A stretch of 64,000 nt of DNA from CALJXB01 sp965225935 (GCA_965225935.1 CBDDCC010000013.1:186001-250000); one strand, 5' to 3'. Shown: positions 16,883 to 26,615, numbered from the stretch's first letter. The notes: a model not told the origin generated them from the sequence alone. A program made the numbers and translations.

Positions 16883-19600
16883 CTACGTGCCCTTCTTCGC
16901 CGCATCAGCCTTCTTTTTCCCCTCGGCCGGTTTCTTCGACGAGTCCGGCTTTTTCGACGTGGCCTTTTTCTTTTTGGGTTTCTTTCCTTTCGCCGGTTGA
17001 GCCGCGGCCTTGCCGATCTTGTCGAGACACTTGTCGGTGTCTTCCAGCTCTACGGGGAAGAACTTGGAGCCGTGCGGCGTGCCGATCCACAAGGTGGCTT
17101 TGTCCGGCCGCGTCGGACGCTTGGCGATCGAGTCCATATTGAAGACGACCGAAATTCCCGACATGTCGGGGAGAACCTTCGTGGAACCGGCCTTCACCGG
17201 CACGCCATCGAGGTTCTCGTCCGTTGCCCGCCAGATGCCGGCGCCGCGGATCAGCAAGGTCGTTTCGCCCCCGCAGACCGAGACCTTGTCCGGTACAACC
17301 CCGCTGACGATCAACGGCCGCCGGTTAATCCCGACGAGCTTACGCTGGAGCAATTCGGTCAAGGCGTCGAGATCCGCACTGTTCTTCTGCAACGGCACCG
17401 TAACAACTTGCTGTAAGGACCGGCTGGACTCGTCGACGATCACGCGCCCAGGTCGTTGCTCCCAGTTCGGCGCCCAGGCGGTCGCGACCTTGATCGTCAC
17501 GTAAGGCCACCAGGACGGTATCGAAACATCGACGCCGAGGTCGCGGTAGGTAAAGCTGTGCGCGAAGGCGATGTCCTCGTTTTCCGGGTCCGGCTTCAGC
17601 TTGGGTCCCAACAGCCAACCGAACTCCGCCGACTTTTCGGAACTCCGACAAACTGTCTCGGTTGTCTCGCGTCTCTCCGACTCATCGCCGGCGCCATCGG
17701 ACTCCACGGTCGCTTCTCCGCTCACCTGAACGGTTTCCATATAACAGTCCGGAAGGACATATCCGACAGCTAGCGGGTTGCGCTCCAGTGCATCCAACTT
17801 GCCGCCGACGGAGCGCGAGACGCCACCGCCGACACCCAATCCAAGACCGGTCGACGGGATGCTCGCCGAAATCGATGCCGCCAGGTCGAAGGCCTGGGCC
17901 GCGCGCGCCGCCGTCGAGATGCGCTGGGTGATTTCCCGCGGCGAAATGGCGTAGACATCGGTTTTCGTCGTGGAATCCAGCGATCTGATGGCATCAACGA
18001 ACTTTGGAGGCGCTGTCGGTATACTTCGCCCCCGTACGAAGTCGAGAATTTCTGTCTCACAGGCCTCCTGAGCCTCTATGAGCTTCATCAAGAACGCCTT
18101 GGTCTTGCTGAAATGCTCGAATCTTTGCTCCCGGATCTGGCCAATCAGTTGGAGTGCAAGACGACCGACGTCTGCCGGGCTGTCAGAGGGAGAGCGACGC
18201 CAAACCTCTGCAGCCGACAGCAGGTTGGTAGAGATCGGCCCTTTGAATAGGGTATTGGCGAGCTGTTGGCTGAGCGCGTAGTCAAGAGCATCGTTCCACT
18301 CGGCCGGGGCCGTCTCGAATGCCATGCAGGACGAGCCCAAAGGGGGAATTCTGTCGGGTTCAGACCGGACCACATCGAGGACCCGTTCCACAATTCGAAG
18401 GGACTCTTCCTGCTCGGGCAAGATAGAACCCAGATTCTCCAGAACCCCATACTTGTGGTAGGGCGACACCGGCAAATAAAGAACGGCGCAATCGCTTGTC
18501 GTGGGCGGCCGGCTCAGGAGTTGCGGAGGACATTGCCCTTCCTTGCCCGGGAGAGGAAGCGCGACGTAGATCAACTCGAATAGCAGTCCAGTCGTCCCCA
18601 TGTTCAGAGTTACCAGGTCTCCTTGATCTTCGCCGATCCGAGAATTGAGTCGCTGAGCAACGCGTTCCAGCCAATCGGGGTACAATCTGTCCACTGGACT
18701 CACCTGATCACCGTCCAACGAACTCGTTCGTTCTGTCTCCGCTGGATTGGCTTGATCGTCGACCGCTAGCTTCAGGTCGGGCGGTTCGACAGCCACTTCG
18801 ACGACGCCGAAACCGGTGAAGGACTTGGGCGGCAGCACCGTGGCATCGAACTGAAATCGATAGAGCGAGTTCCCGTCCAGGTCATGCAGTTCGTCCAGCG
18901 CCACCGCGTTGATCGCCCGTTGAATCCTGGCGCGGTAGGCTTGCCATTCCTCGAAAATCTCCAACGGATGGGCTGCCGAGGTCGCCGCCCTGGGGGCGGT
19001 GGCCGTCAGGCGGCTCGTGACGGTCTGGATCAACTTGTCGATCCGAGTGGTAATAGTGGAGACCGCCGCCGGGTCAACGGCAACGGATCCAGAGACCGTC
19101 GGCGCCGCCACGGAACCGCCGGCGCCCGGCTGAGTTACGGGCTGGGTTCGAGAGGCGATCTGGTCGCGCAGCAACTCCAGATCCCGCTTCACCGACTCGA
19201 GCTCCATTTCGAGCTGCGTGCGCGCTATATCCTGCTTCAGCTCCGCCACCTCGAGGCTGTTGCTGAAATTGATGCCTGCGGCCGGGTCCAGCTTTGCGCT
19301 CAGGGAGAGCGCGACGGCCTTGATCTGCTCGAACTCGCGCAACAACTGCGGCGCAAAGGTTTCGCTCGCAGCGTTCGCGAGCTGTTGTTCCAAATAGACG
19401 ACCTCCTGATTGCGCTCGTTGATCAGCGCGGCGCGGCTGTACAGCTTCGGTCCGCTGACGAGAATCGAGGCCGGCTGCTGTTCGCCTCCCGACTCAGGCG
19501 TATCGATGGTTGGGCCGAATGGCGGTGTACCTGGACACGCGGTCAAGGAGACAAGCAGCAGCCACGGCGCCACCAAGCGGACCGACGCAGATCGTTTCAT
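16883..19600 (-). CDS. Large lipoprotein of unknown function with Lys-rich tail
   Basis: A 905-residue protein. ATG 19600 is chosen because it gives a lipoprotein signal with lipobox LTAC (Cys22) and a GAGGAT site; a start at 19630 adds a hydrophilic stretch. After the signal come a Pro/Gly-rich linker, a helical, probably coiled-coil region (about 60-150), a central part with no family I recognise, and GGGVSRSVGGKLDALE near 630. A late segment (VSGVVPDKVSVCGGETTLLIRGAGIW) resembles an IPT/TIG-like beta domain. The last 37 residues are Lys-, Ala- and Pro-rich repeats (KKPKKKK, KKPAEGKK). An outer-membrane or periplasmic structural role is possible. Its only neighbours are mobile elements. Confidence 0.7.
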   Translation of the reverse strand: MKRSASVRLVAPWLLLVSLTACPGTPPFGPTIDTPESGGEQQPASILVSGPKLYSRAALINERNQEVVYLEQQLANAASETFAPQLLREFEQIKAVALSLSAKLDPAAGINFSNSLEVAELKQDIARTQLEMELESVKRDLELLRDQIASRTQPVTQPGAGGSVAAPTVSGSVAVDPAAVSTITTRIDKLIQTVTSRLTATAPRAATSAAHPLEIFEEWQAYRARIQRAINAVALDELHDLDGNSLYRFQFDATVLPPKSFTGFGVVEVAVEPPDLKLAVDDQANPAETERTSSLDGDQVSPVDRLYPDWLERVAQRLNSRIGEDQGDLVTLNMGTTGLLFELIYVALPLPGKEGQCPPQLLSRPPTTSDCAVLYLPVSPYHKYGVLENLGSILPEQEESLRIVERVLDVVRSEPDRIPPLGSSCMAFETAPAEWNDALDYALSQQLANTLFKGPISTNLLSAAEVWRRSPSDSPADVGRLALQLIGQIREQRFEHFSKTKAFLMKLIEAQEACETEILDFVRGRSIPTAPPKFVDAIRSLDSTTKTDVYAISPREITQRISTAARAAQAFDLAASISASIPSTGLGLGVGGGVSRSVGGKLDALERNPLAVGYVLPDCYMETVQVSGEATVESDGAGDESERRETTETVCRSSEKSAEFGWLLGPKLKPDPENEDIAFAHSFTYRDLGVDVSIPSWWPYVTIKVATAWAPNWEQRPGRVIVDESSRSLQQVVTVPLQKNSADLDALTELLQRKLVGINRRPLIVSGVVPDKVSVCGGETTLLIRGAGIWRATDENLDGVPVKAGSTKVLPDMSGISVVFNMDSIAKRPTRPDKATLWIGTPHGSKFFPVELEDTDKCLDKIGKAAAQPAKGKKPKKKKATSKKPDSSKKPAEGKKKADAAKKGT

Positions 19601-19699
19601 CGACGGAGATCCTCTTCGGTATTCCCCCACCTACCCAAGAGCCAGCAAGCGCGATTATCGCCGCCGGTCGGGAAACTTGCAACTTTCCGTTTAGTTTTG

Positions 19700-19990
19700 G
19701 AAACTCTTGCGACGCCGCGTTGGAAAGGAGGCGTGAGCCGCCGGACACCGGCACGCGTCGCTGGACCACGAAACGGCCGGCGAGTCCGAATCTAAACAAG
19801 GAACCTCTTCGGCTTCGTCGTCCCGTGATTCCAGGCCCTCGATAAGGAGGTCGTTCTCGGCCGTCTCGAGGCCCGTCAGCTCCAAGTCGAAGTCGGGGAT
19901 GCTGAGCGACCGCAGCTCAGTAGCGAGGGTTTCCGGATCCCACGAGATCCGGGTAAACCCAGCTAGCCACCATGCGTCATTCGAAAATGG
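19700..19990 (-). pseudogene. Fragment of ParB-domain DNA methyltransferase
   Basis: The minus-strand reading ISWDPETLATELRSLSI, DFDLELTGLETAE and NDLLIEGLESRDDEAEEVP resembles the segment after the ParB-like domain in phage- and island-borne DNA modification methylases (typically AGWDPELLA...FDLELTGFETAEIDLLIEGLE...DEADEVP...PAVSRPGDLW). Here PAVS is followed by scrambled codons, the ParB and methylase domains are absent, and no start or stop fits. It is a decayed piece of a mobile-element gene. Confidence 0.7.
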
Positions 19991-20118
19991 GCATTTCAAT
20001 CACATCAGATATTTCAATGGATCCCTTTTGGCAATTCGGCCGTCGAGTTGGTTGAATTCGTCTGCCAGCGAACTGGTCGATTCCGCTATCAGCAAAGCGA
20101 CCGGCCACGCTTTCGGGA

Positions 20119-20140
20119 ATTCCCTGATAATTCCCTGATA
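20119..20140. repeat. 11-bp tandem duplication
   Basis: ATTCCCTGATA is present twice head to tail at 20119-20129 and 20130-20140, and ATTCCCTGTT follows at 20151. TTCCCTG and its complement recur through the neighbouring repeat (20239-20318), so this is part of the same degenerate repeat region. Confidence 0.8.
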
Positions 20141-20238
20141 TGGCAATCCAATTCCCTGTTCAGCCGAGTAGGGAACTTGCTAGAAAACAGAAATGAATTC
20201 AGCGGCTTACGGTGAGCAAGAAGGCGGAACCCGGCCTT

Positions 20239-20318
20239 GTTCGCGAATATTCCCTGTATTTTCCCTGCTGAACAGGGAAACGGTGACGGAGACGGGTTCG
20301 CTCAAGACTCCCTGCACC
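20239..20318 (+). repeat. Direct repeat copy A (pairs with 45555-45633)
   Basis: The two blocks GTTCGCGAATATTCCCTG(TATTTTCCCT) and GAGACGGGTTCGCTCAAGAC(TCCCTGCACC) match copy B with one mismatch each (27/28 and 29/30). The spacing is 50 bp here and 49 bp in B. Homology stops abruptly at 20318. The copies are about 25.3 kb apart in the same orientation and may be attachment-type ends. Confidence 0.8.
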
Positions 20319-20319
20319 T

Positions 20320-20505
20320 TTGTGCGAGCCGATGCAGAAGCTCTGCGACGCTCTCGAAGTTCCCGTCGCGGTCCTATTCGGGGCGAAGGCCGAATCGGCG
20401 GCGCATGGTCAGCGCGGCGAGTTGCTCGGACAGATAGGCAGTCACCTTGCCAGATTGAACGACGCCGACCTGGAGCGGACTGAGGCCATGGTCAGGCCCC
20501 CGACC
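20320..20505 (+). pseudogene. Probable C-terminal remnant of an XRE-type regulator
   Basis: The frame reads EPMQKLCDALEVPVAVLFGA and then GELLGQIGSHLARLNDADLE, which resembles the end of the helix-turn-helix and following linker of Cro/C1-type regulators (LCDALEVP...LFG, then a helical tail). The helix-turn-helix itself is missing; the sequence begins just past the end of repeat A. From 20506 to 20856 I see no further gene. Confidence 0.45.
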
Positions 20506-20856
20506 CGAGCCTGTCGATCGCAGATCGCGCACAATCGGCCATATGGCGAATCGCAGATCTGCAATGTTTGCCCACCGTCATCGATCACAATAGACAGCAG
20601 AAATCGGCCAAAAATGGTCGTTTCTTGTTGAGCTCACCATGGTCCACCTTTCAATCGGATAGCGGTCCTTGGGCCAACATGCAAAACGCCCCCCGCGAAC
20701 GACGATTGGCAGTCTCGACAGGTGCCAAGGGGCGTCATCGACGAACGCGCCAAGTGGATCTGAAATGTCTCTGCCAGCCCTTCAAAGCGATACAATAGGG
20801 ACGGCCAGGACGGATGGCAGGAACAGATTTCAGACTGTGACCTTCATTTGCGGCGA

Positions 20857-21807
20857 TCATCCGGCGTCTTGAGGATGTAGCGATGCGCGTTCGGGAAGCC
20901 GGCCCATTGCAGCGATGTAGGCCGGGGCCGTTTCCTTCTGCTCGCCAAGTATGGCGATCAGTTCCCGCACCAGACGCGACTTCTGGCGGTCGGGTGGGAA
21001 CAGCAGCAGAGTGCGGAAGTGGATGGCCGGCTCCAGCGGCTTCAGGATCAGTCCACGCTCGATGAAGCCCGGGGCGGTGATGGGATCGACGATCCCGCAG
21101 CCGAGGCCCGCGAGAACCAACGCGCAGACCGTCGAAGAGTAGGGCGTCTCGACGACCATGCGCGGCCGGACCTGAAGCGCGGCGAAGATCCCGTCGGCCT
21201 CCCGACGGGTGGTGTCCTCCGGCGCCAGGGCCACGAAAGGAAGTTCGTGCAGGTCCTCGGGCCGCACCACCGCCCGCTCCGCCAGGGGGTGGCCGGGCGG
21301 CAGGGCGATCGCCGCCCGCGGTTCGGCATAGGGCTCGACCTCGACACCGGTGGTGTCGATCTCGTCGGCGGCCAGACCCAAATCGAACTGGCCCGATGCC
21401 ACCAGGTCCCGGATGTCCGAGGAGCCCTGCACCTGGAGGGTGATGGCGACGTCGGGATGGGCAGCCCGGAAGCGGCTCAAGGCATAGGGCAGGAGGTTGG
21501 CGCTGAAGGCCGATAGGCAGGCAATCCTCAAATCCCCCGAGCCGAAGTCGTGGATCCGCGCGGCCGCGCTACGCAGGCGGGTCAGGCCGACGAAGGAGCT
21601 CTCCACCTCCCGGAAGAACAGTTGGCCTTCGGGGGTCGGAATCATGCGCCCCTTCACCCGCTCGAACAGGGGGAAGTCGACCGAGCGTTCCAGGCTCTGG
21701 ATCGCCTTGCTGACGGCCGGCTGCGAGATCCCCAGGACCTCCGCGGCACGGGACGCCGTGCCGCACACCATGACCGCGTGAAAGGCTTCGATCTGGCGCA
21801 GATCCAT
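20857..21807 (-). CDS. LysR-family transcriptional regulator
   Basis: A 316-residue regulator. I use ATG 21807 (DLRQIEAFHAVMV at the N-terminus, GGAGGG site); a start at 21831 is possible. The helix-turn-helix spans residues 16-45 (GTASRAAEVLGISQPAVSKAIQSLE), and the effector domain starts near 90 (LRIACLSAFSANLLPYALSRF). It resembles regulators of opine and amino-acid catabolism such as OccR/NocR, but the effector is not determinable. It is divergent from the PLP enzyme and NikA-type importer operon at 21922-29502, which it probably activates. Confidence 0.9.
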   Translation of the reverse strand: MDLRQIEAFHAVMVCGTASRAAEVLGISQPAVSKAIQSLERSVDFPLFERVKGRMIPTPEGQLFFREVESSFVGLTRLRSAAARIHDFGSGDLRIACLSAFSANLLPYALSRFRAAHPDVAITLQVQGSSDIRDLVASGQFDLGLAADEIDTTGVEVEPYAEPRAAIALPPGHPLAERAVVRPEDLHELPFVALAPEDTTRREADGIFAALQVRPRMVVETPYSSTVCALVLAGLGCGIVDPITAPGFIERGLILKPLEPAIHFRTLLLFPPDRQKSRLVRELIAILGEQKETAPAYIAAMGRLPERASLHPQDAG

Positions 21808-21921
21808 CGCACCCTCCGAGTCTACGTCCATAACCTGGGAGAATAATGCTACTGGAAATCAATATTGGACAGAATAGTTTTGACGGTCGAACGTAGGGGC
21901 CTCCGCTCAGGGACCCCCACG

Positions 21922-23148
21922 ATGGACGACGAAACGCGCTGCGTCACCAAGGCCAAGGTCAGCTTCCAGGGCTACGATAGCCTGGCCGTACCGGTGTGCC
22001 GGGCGTCGACCATTCCCTTCCCGGACGCGGAAGCCTACGCGACCCGTTTCGAGCGCGGCGAGGACAGCTACACCTACGGCCTCTACGGCACGCCCACTCA
22101 CCGCTTCCTGGAGCGGAAGATCACCGAGCTGGAGCAGGGCGCGCGCACGGTCCTGACCCCCTCGGGCCAGGCCGCGGTCGCGCTCGCCATGCTGTCGGTG
22201 CTGAAGGCCGGAGACCGGGTCCTGATCCCCGACTCCGTCTATCCGCCGGTGCGCGGTTTCGCGGACCACGAGCTGCGGAGGATCGGAGTCCGGCCCGCTT
22301 TCTACGATCCGAGCGACACCGCGGCCCTCGAGGCAGCATTGGACGAGGCCACCCGGCTGGTCTGGGTCGAGTCGCCGGGCTCCACAACCATGGAGGTTCA
22401 GGATCTCCCTCGGATCGTCGCGCTGGCGCGCCGGCGGGGCATTCTCGTCGGCTGCGACAACACCTGGGCCACTCCGCTTTACTGCAAGCCGCTGGCCCAC
22501 GGCGCCGACATCGTGGTCGAGGCGCTCAGCAAGTACCTGTCCGGCCATTCCGACGTGCTCATGGGCTCGATCACGGTGCGGAACCCGGAGTTTGGCGCGT
22601 CTCTCAAGGAGACCCTCGGCCGGATCGGTATCGGCGTCTCGCCGGACGACTGTTCGCTGGTGCTGCGCGGCCTGGAGACCCTGGCCGTGAGGCTCGAGAG
22701 GTCAGCCAGGCTGGGTGAGGCGCTGGCGCGTTGGATCGCAGGACAGCCGATGGTCGAGCGCGTGCTGCATCCGGCCCTGGAGGACTTCCCGGGGCACGCG
22801 CTCTGGCGCCGCGACTTCGCGGGCGCGAGCGGCGTCTTCGGCATCGTGCTGAAGGCGGAGGCCGTTCCCCACGTTCCCGCCTCTCTCGACCTGCTGGAGA
22901 CCATTGTCATCGGCGCGTCGTGGGGGGGCACCAAGAGCCTGCTCGCGCCCATGACCGTGAAGGAGTTCCGCACGGCCAAGCCCTGGAACGGACCGGACCC
23001 GGTTCTGCGCCTCAGCGTCGGACTGGAATCGGAAGCCTCCCTCAAGCATGACCTCGAGAGCTTTTTCTCGGCCGTGAGCGAACGGGCCGGCGGCGGCCGG
23101 ACGCGCGTGGACGGCCAATCCTTCGCCGACTGGAGCGGAGGGACCTGA
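21922..23148 (+). CDS. Cys/Met-metabolism PLP enzyme (cystathionine beta-lyase-like)
   Basis: A 408-residue fold-type I PLP enzyme. The Schiff-base lysine is Lys204 in ALSKYLSGHSDVLMGS and the PLP aspartate is Asp179 (GCDNTWATP). DSYTYGLYGTPTH and LTPSGQAAVALA are characteristic of the MetC branch. The ATG at 21922 is preferred to a TTG at 21865. It opens an operon with a NikA/Dpp-type importer and a nitrilase-family amidase. It could cleave an imported sulfur compound, or act in gamma-replacement. The substrate is inferred only. Confidence 0.87.
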   Translation: MDDETRCVTKAKVSFQGYDSLAVPVCRASTIPFPDAEAYATRFERGEDSYTYGLYGTPTHRFLERKITELEQGARTVLTPSGQAAVALAMLSVLKAGDRVLIPDSVYPPVRGFADHELRRIGVRPAFYDPSDTAALEAALDEATRLVWVESPGSTTMEVQDLPRIVALARRRGILVGCDNTWATPLYCKPLAHGADIVVEALSKYLSGHSDVLMGSITVRNPEFGASLKETLGRIGIGVSPDDCSLVLRGLETLAVRLERSARLGEALARWIAGQPMVERVLHPALEDFPGHALWRRDFAGASGVFGIVLKAEAVPHVPASLDLLETIVIGASWGGTKSLLAPMTVKEFRTAKPWNGPDPVLRLSVGLESEASLKHDLESFFSAVSERAGGGRTRVDGQSFADWSGGT

Positions 23149-23196
23149 GAAGCGGATCCGAGGATCCGGAAACTGAAAGAACAAGGAGGCTTGAAA

Positions 23197-24774
23197 ATGC
23201 CGACAACCAGAAAACAAGTCATGATAGCTATCGCCGTGGCTGCGGTGTTGCCCCTGCTGCCGGGTTCGATCCCGGTTTCTCGGGCCGACGAAGCGGGTGA
23301 TACCATCAGATTCGCCATCGCCAAGCCGGCAGGCGATCTCAATCCCCACACCTACGCGGGACTCTGGGGCGTGCAGGACCTGATGTTCGAGCCCCTGGTG
23401 AAGTACGGCCCGAACGGCGAGGTTCTCCCCGGGCTCGCCACCGACTGGTCGTTCGAGGACGACGGCCGCCTGCTTCGGCTGAACCTCCGCAAAGGCGTCC
23501 TGTTCCAGGACGGCACGCCATGGGACGCCGATGCGCTGAAATGGAACCTGGACCGCTGGATCAACCTGGACGACCACAGCTGGATCAACTTCGCGCGCCT
23601 CTTCGATGGTCTGAACATCGTGGACTCCCACACCGTCGAGCTGAAGTTCAAGGAAGCGCCGCTCGGACTGCTGTACGAGTTGTCCTACGTTCGTCCGGTG
23701 CGTTTCCTGAGCCCCGGGTCCGTGGCTGCGGACGGGTCCTACCAGGAGCCCGTCGGGACCGGTCCCTGGAAGCAGATCAAGGCGGACAAGTCCGAGAGCG
23801 TCTTCGAACGCTTCGACGACTACTGGGGCGAGCTGCCCAAATACAAGTACCTCGAGATGAAGGTCCTGCCGGACTCCCGGAGCCGTATGGCCGCCCTTCG
23901 CGCCGGCGAGATCGACGTTTCGGGCGGCGACTTCCTAGCGCCGATCACCGCGACGGAGGCCCGCACGCTCAAGGACGCGGGCATCGACGTGGATGTCGAG
24001 ACAGGCTCGACGACCATTTTGCTCGGCTTCAATCCGGATCAGGCGCCTGCTCTGGGCGACCCGAGGGTGCGCAAGGCGATCAGCCTGGGCTTCGACCGGG
24101 AAGCGATCGCGCAGATCCTCTACCACGGCTTCGCCACGCCGGCGGGAAGTCTCTTCTCCGCCGCGGTCCCCAGATCGGGAACCCAGTTCCCGGCGGACAA
24201 GCGGGATGTGGAGGCGGCGAAGTCCCTGCTCGAGGAGGCGGGCTGGACTGGATCGCCGGTGCGCATGAAGGACGGCCAGCCGCTCGCCCTCGAGCTTGTG
24301 GTGAGCGAGGAGCAAATCGCCGGCTCGCGCTCGATGGCCGAAGCGATGCAGGCCCAGTTGAAGGAGATCGGGGTCGATCTGACCATCCGGTCCGTGGACC
24401 ACGCGTCTCGCCATAGCGACATCCCGGCCCGCAAGTTCGACATGGCGCTCTTCCTGACCTTCGGCGCGCCCTACGAGCCCTACGGCACGGTGATCGGATA
24501 TCTACTGTCGACCTACGACAACGGCGTCGACGGCAAGCTGTTCGTGGACGCGGAGAACCTCGATCCCCTGGTGACGGCAGCCATGTCGGCATCGGAAGAC
24601 GACGCCGAGGCGAAGCTGCAGGCGGTCTACGACTGGCTACACGACGAAGCCGCCTTCGCCCCGCTCCTCTATGCCCCTAGCATCTGGGCACACACGGAGC
24701 GGGTCGGAAGCTTCAAAGCGCCGGCGACCGAGTATGATACGCCTTACGAAGGCATCACCATCGGGCACGACTAG
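23197..24774 (+). CDS. ABC transporter binding protein, nickel/peptide (NikA-DppA) type
   Basis: A 525-residue family 5 binding protein. ATG 23197 follows AAGGAGGCTTGAAA. A Sec signal (MIAIAVAAVLPLLPGSIPVS, ending RADEA) precedes IRFAIAKPAGDLNPHTYAGLWG and YGPNGEVLPGLATDW, both family-typical. The stretch APLGLLYELSYVRPVRFLSP resembles NikA and metallophore receptors, where an arginine-containing loop (ELALPRPFRF in NikA) lines the pocket, rather than ordinary peptide receptors. The ligand could be a metal chelate or a sulfur- or opine-like amino acid. It is followed by four importer genes. Confidence 0.85.
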   Translation: MPTTRKQVMIAIAVAAVLPLLPGSIPVSRADEAGDTIRFAIAKPAGDLNPHTYAGLWGVQDLMFEPLVKYGPNGEVLPGLATDWSFEDDGRLLRLNLRKGVLFQDGTPWDADALKWNLDRWINLDDHSWINFARLFDGLNIVDSHTVELKFKEAPLGLLYELSYVRPVRFLSPGSVAADGSYQEPVGTGPWKQIKADKSESVFERFDDYWGELPKYKYLEMKVLPDSRSRMAALRAGEIDVSGGDFLAPITATEARTLKDAGIDVDVETGSTTILLGFNPDQAPALGDPRVRKAISLGFDREAIAQILYHGFATPAGSLFSAAVPRSGTQFPADKRDVEAAKSLLEEAGWTGSPVRMKDGQPLALELVVSEEQIAGSRSMAEAMQAQLKEIGVDLTIRSVDHASRHSDIPARKFDMALFLTFGAPYEPYGTVIGYLLSTYDNGVDGKLFVDAENLDPLVTAAMSASEDDAEAKLQAVYDWLHDEAAFAPLLYAPSIWAHTERVGSFKAPATEYDTPYEGITIGHD

Positions 24775-24786
24775 GGAGCAAGCCAG

Positions 24787-25728
24787 GTGCTGACACTGGT
24801 TTTCAGGCGGATTCGGCACTCCGTGGTCCTGCTGGTCTTGGCGTCCATGCTGTGCTTCAGCCTGGTGGTGTCAGCACCTGGCAACGTCGCGGTGCTGATC
24901 GCCGAGCTCCGCTCGCCCAACGCGACTTTCGAGGACATCCGAAAGATCGAGGAGGAGCTCGGCCTCAACGATCCCTTGCCGGAGCGCTACGTGAGCTGGC
25001 TGGGGGGCGCCCTACGGGGCGACTTCGGCATCTCCTACAAGACGGGGGAGCCGGTGGGAGAGGCCATCGCGAACCGGCTTTCGACCACCGCCACCCTGAT
25101 TGCTGGCGGCTCTCTGGTCGGCCTCGTTCTCAGCATCCTGTTGGGCTTCGCCGGCGCCCTCAGGCCCTACGGCATCGTCGACGCCCTGACACGGGGCGTG
25201 GCCCTGCTGGGCGCCTCGACGCCGTCTTTCTTCGTCGGCGCCATGCTGATCTATGCCTTCGCCGTCGAGCTGGGGCTGTTCCCCACCTTCGGCCAGGGCG
25301 GGCCGAAGAGCTGGATCCTCCCCTGGATCACCATTGGTCTGCTGCCCGCGGCCGTGCTCAGCCGCATCGTGCGGGTCGGCCTCGAGGAAGCCATGACCTG
25401 GCCCTTCGCCATCACCGCGGTCAGCAAGGGACTCTCCAGAAACGCGATCCTGTTCCGTGACGCGCTGCCCAACATCGCCCCCACCTACATCAATGCCTGG
25501 GGCACTCAGACGGCCTTGATGGTCGTGGGCGCGATCGTCGTGGAGCCCCTGTTCGCCTGGCACGGGATCGGCGACCTCTTCCTCCAGGGTGTGCGCTTCC
25601 GCGACTTCATGGTGGTGCAGGCCGGCCTGCTGATCTTCATCACCTTCTTCATCGTCCTCAACCTGCTGGTCGACATCGCCATGGTCCTGACCGATCCGAA
25701 ACTCCGGCGCCAGGGAAGCGGGGCATGA
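24787..25728 (+). CDS. ABC transporter permease, DppB/NikB type
   Basis: A 313-residue membrane protein starting 12 bp after the binding-protein gene. The N-terminal FRRIRHSVVLLVLASMLCFSLV membrane segment, the periplasmic insert with EEELGLNDPLPERYVSWLGGALRGDFGIS, and the EAA loop (EEAMTWPFAITAVSKGLSRNAI, then RDALPN) are diagnostic. The stop overlaps the next gene by 4 bp. It pairs with the DppC-type permease. Confidence 0.92.
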   Translation: MLTLVFRRIRHSVVLLVLASMLCFSLVVSAPGNVAVLIAELRSPNATFEDIRKIEEELGLNDPLPERYVSWLGGALRGDFGISYKTGEPVGEAIANRLSTTATLIAGGSLVGLVLSILLGFAGALRPYGIVDALTRGVALLGASTPSFFVGAMLIYAFAVELGLFPTFGQGGPKSWILPWITIGLLPAAVLSRIVRVGLEEAMTWPFAITAVSKGLSRNAILFRDALPNIAPTYINAWGTQTALMVVGAIVVEPLFAWHGIGDLFLQGVRFRDFMVVQAGLLIFITFFIVLNLLVDIAMVLTDPKLRRQGSGA

Positions 25729-26609
25729 AGGCGCTGCGGCGCGTCGCCGAAACCGTGGCGAACATGCCAAAGCTGGCGGTCTATACGGTCGGCGCCTTCG
25801 TCCTCATCGGCATCACGGCGCCGTGGATCGTGCCCTACGATCCCATCGCCCAGGACCTCTTCAGCGCGAGCCAAGGGCCCTCCGCCGAGCACTGGTTGGG
25901 AACCGACCACCTGGGCCGCGACACCCTGAGCCGGCTCATCGCGGCGGCGCGCACCTCTCTCGTGGGTATGTCGCTCGTGCTGGGTTCCGCGCTGGCGTTT
26001 GGCATCGGTCTCGGCACCCTGGCGGGCTACAAGCGCGGCTGGGTGGAGGAGGTTCTCATGCGCATCGTCGATGTCGGCCTGGCCATACCGAGCCTGATCG
26101 TGGCGCTCGCCGTGATCGGGATCTTCGGCACCGGCTACTGGAACATGATCCTGGCCCTGGCGTTGGCCTGGTGGCCCGGCTTCGCGCGCATCAGCCGCGC
26201 CGTCGCGATCAACGTCATGAACCGGCCGCACATCGAGGCCCTGAGGGTCCTGGGCGCGAGCCCGCTGCGCATCTACTTCCTCCATCTCCTGCCCGCCACG
26301 ACGGGCTCGGTGCTGGTCTACGCGACCGCCGACGCGGGCGCCTTGGCGCTCTCCATCGCCACGCTCAGCTTCCTGGGGCTCGGCATCCAGCCGCCAACCT
26401 CCGAGTGGGGCCAGATGTTGGTCGACGCTCTGCCCTATCTGGAATCCTCGCCCCGTCAGGTGATCCTGCCAGGCCTCGCGCTCACCTTCGTCGTCGTCGG
26501 GTTCAATCTGCTGGGCGAAGCGATCGCTCTCAACCGGGTGCCGAGGCCTCTCAGCCGGAGCTTCCTGAGCAAGCGCCGGGCCGTCGCTCGAAGCTGGACC
26601 ACGGGTTGA
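25725..26609 (+). CDS. ABC transporter permease, DppC/NikC type
   Basis: A 294-residue membrane protein whose ATG overlaps the previous stop (ATGA). EHWLGTDHLGRDTLSRLIAAARTSLVG is the classic DppC signature, and the EAA loop is ALRVLGASPLRIYFLHLLP. LGIQPPTSEWGQML near the C-terminus is equally conserved. It forms the channel with the preceding permease. Confidence 0.93.
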   Translation: MKALRRVAETVANMPKLAVYTVGAFVLIGITAPWIVPYDPIAQDLFSASQGPSAEHWLGTDHLGRDTLSRLIAAARTSLVGMSLVLGSALAFGIGLGTLAGYKRGWVEEVLMRIVDVGLAIPSLIVALAVIGIFGTGYWNMILALALAWWPGFARISRAVAINVMNRPHIEALRVLGASPLRIYFLHLLPATTGSVLVYATADAGALALSIATLSFLGLGIQPPTSEWGQMLVDALPYLESSPRQVILPGLALTFVVVGFNLLGEAIALNRVPRPLSRSFLSKRRAVARSWTTG

Positions 26610-26615
26610 CGCGGC

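Noticed and set aside
20110..20280. Short interspersed TTCCCTG units as a CRISPR-like array
   Set aside because: Spacing is irregular, units are 7-11 bp and partly inverted, and no cas gene is present.
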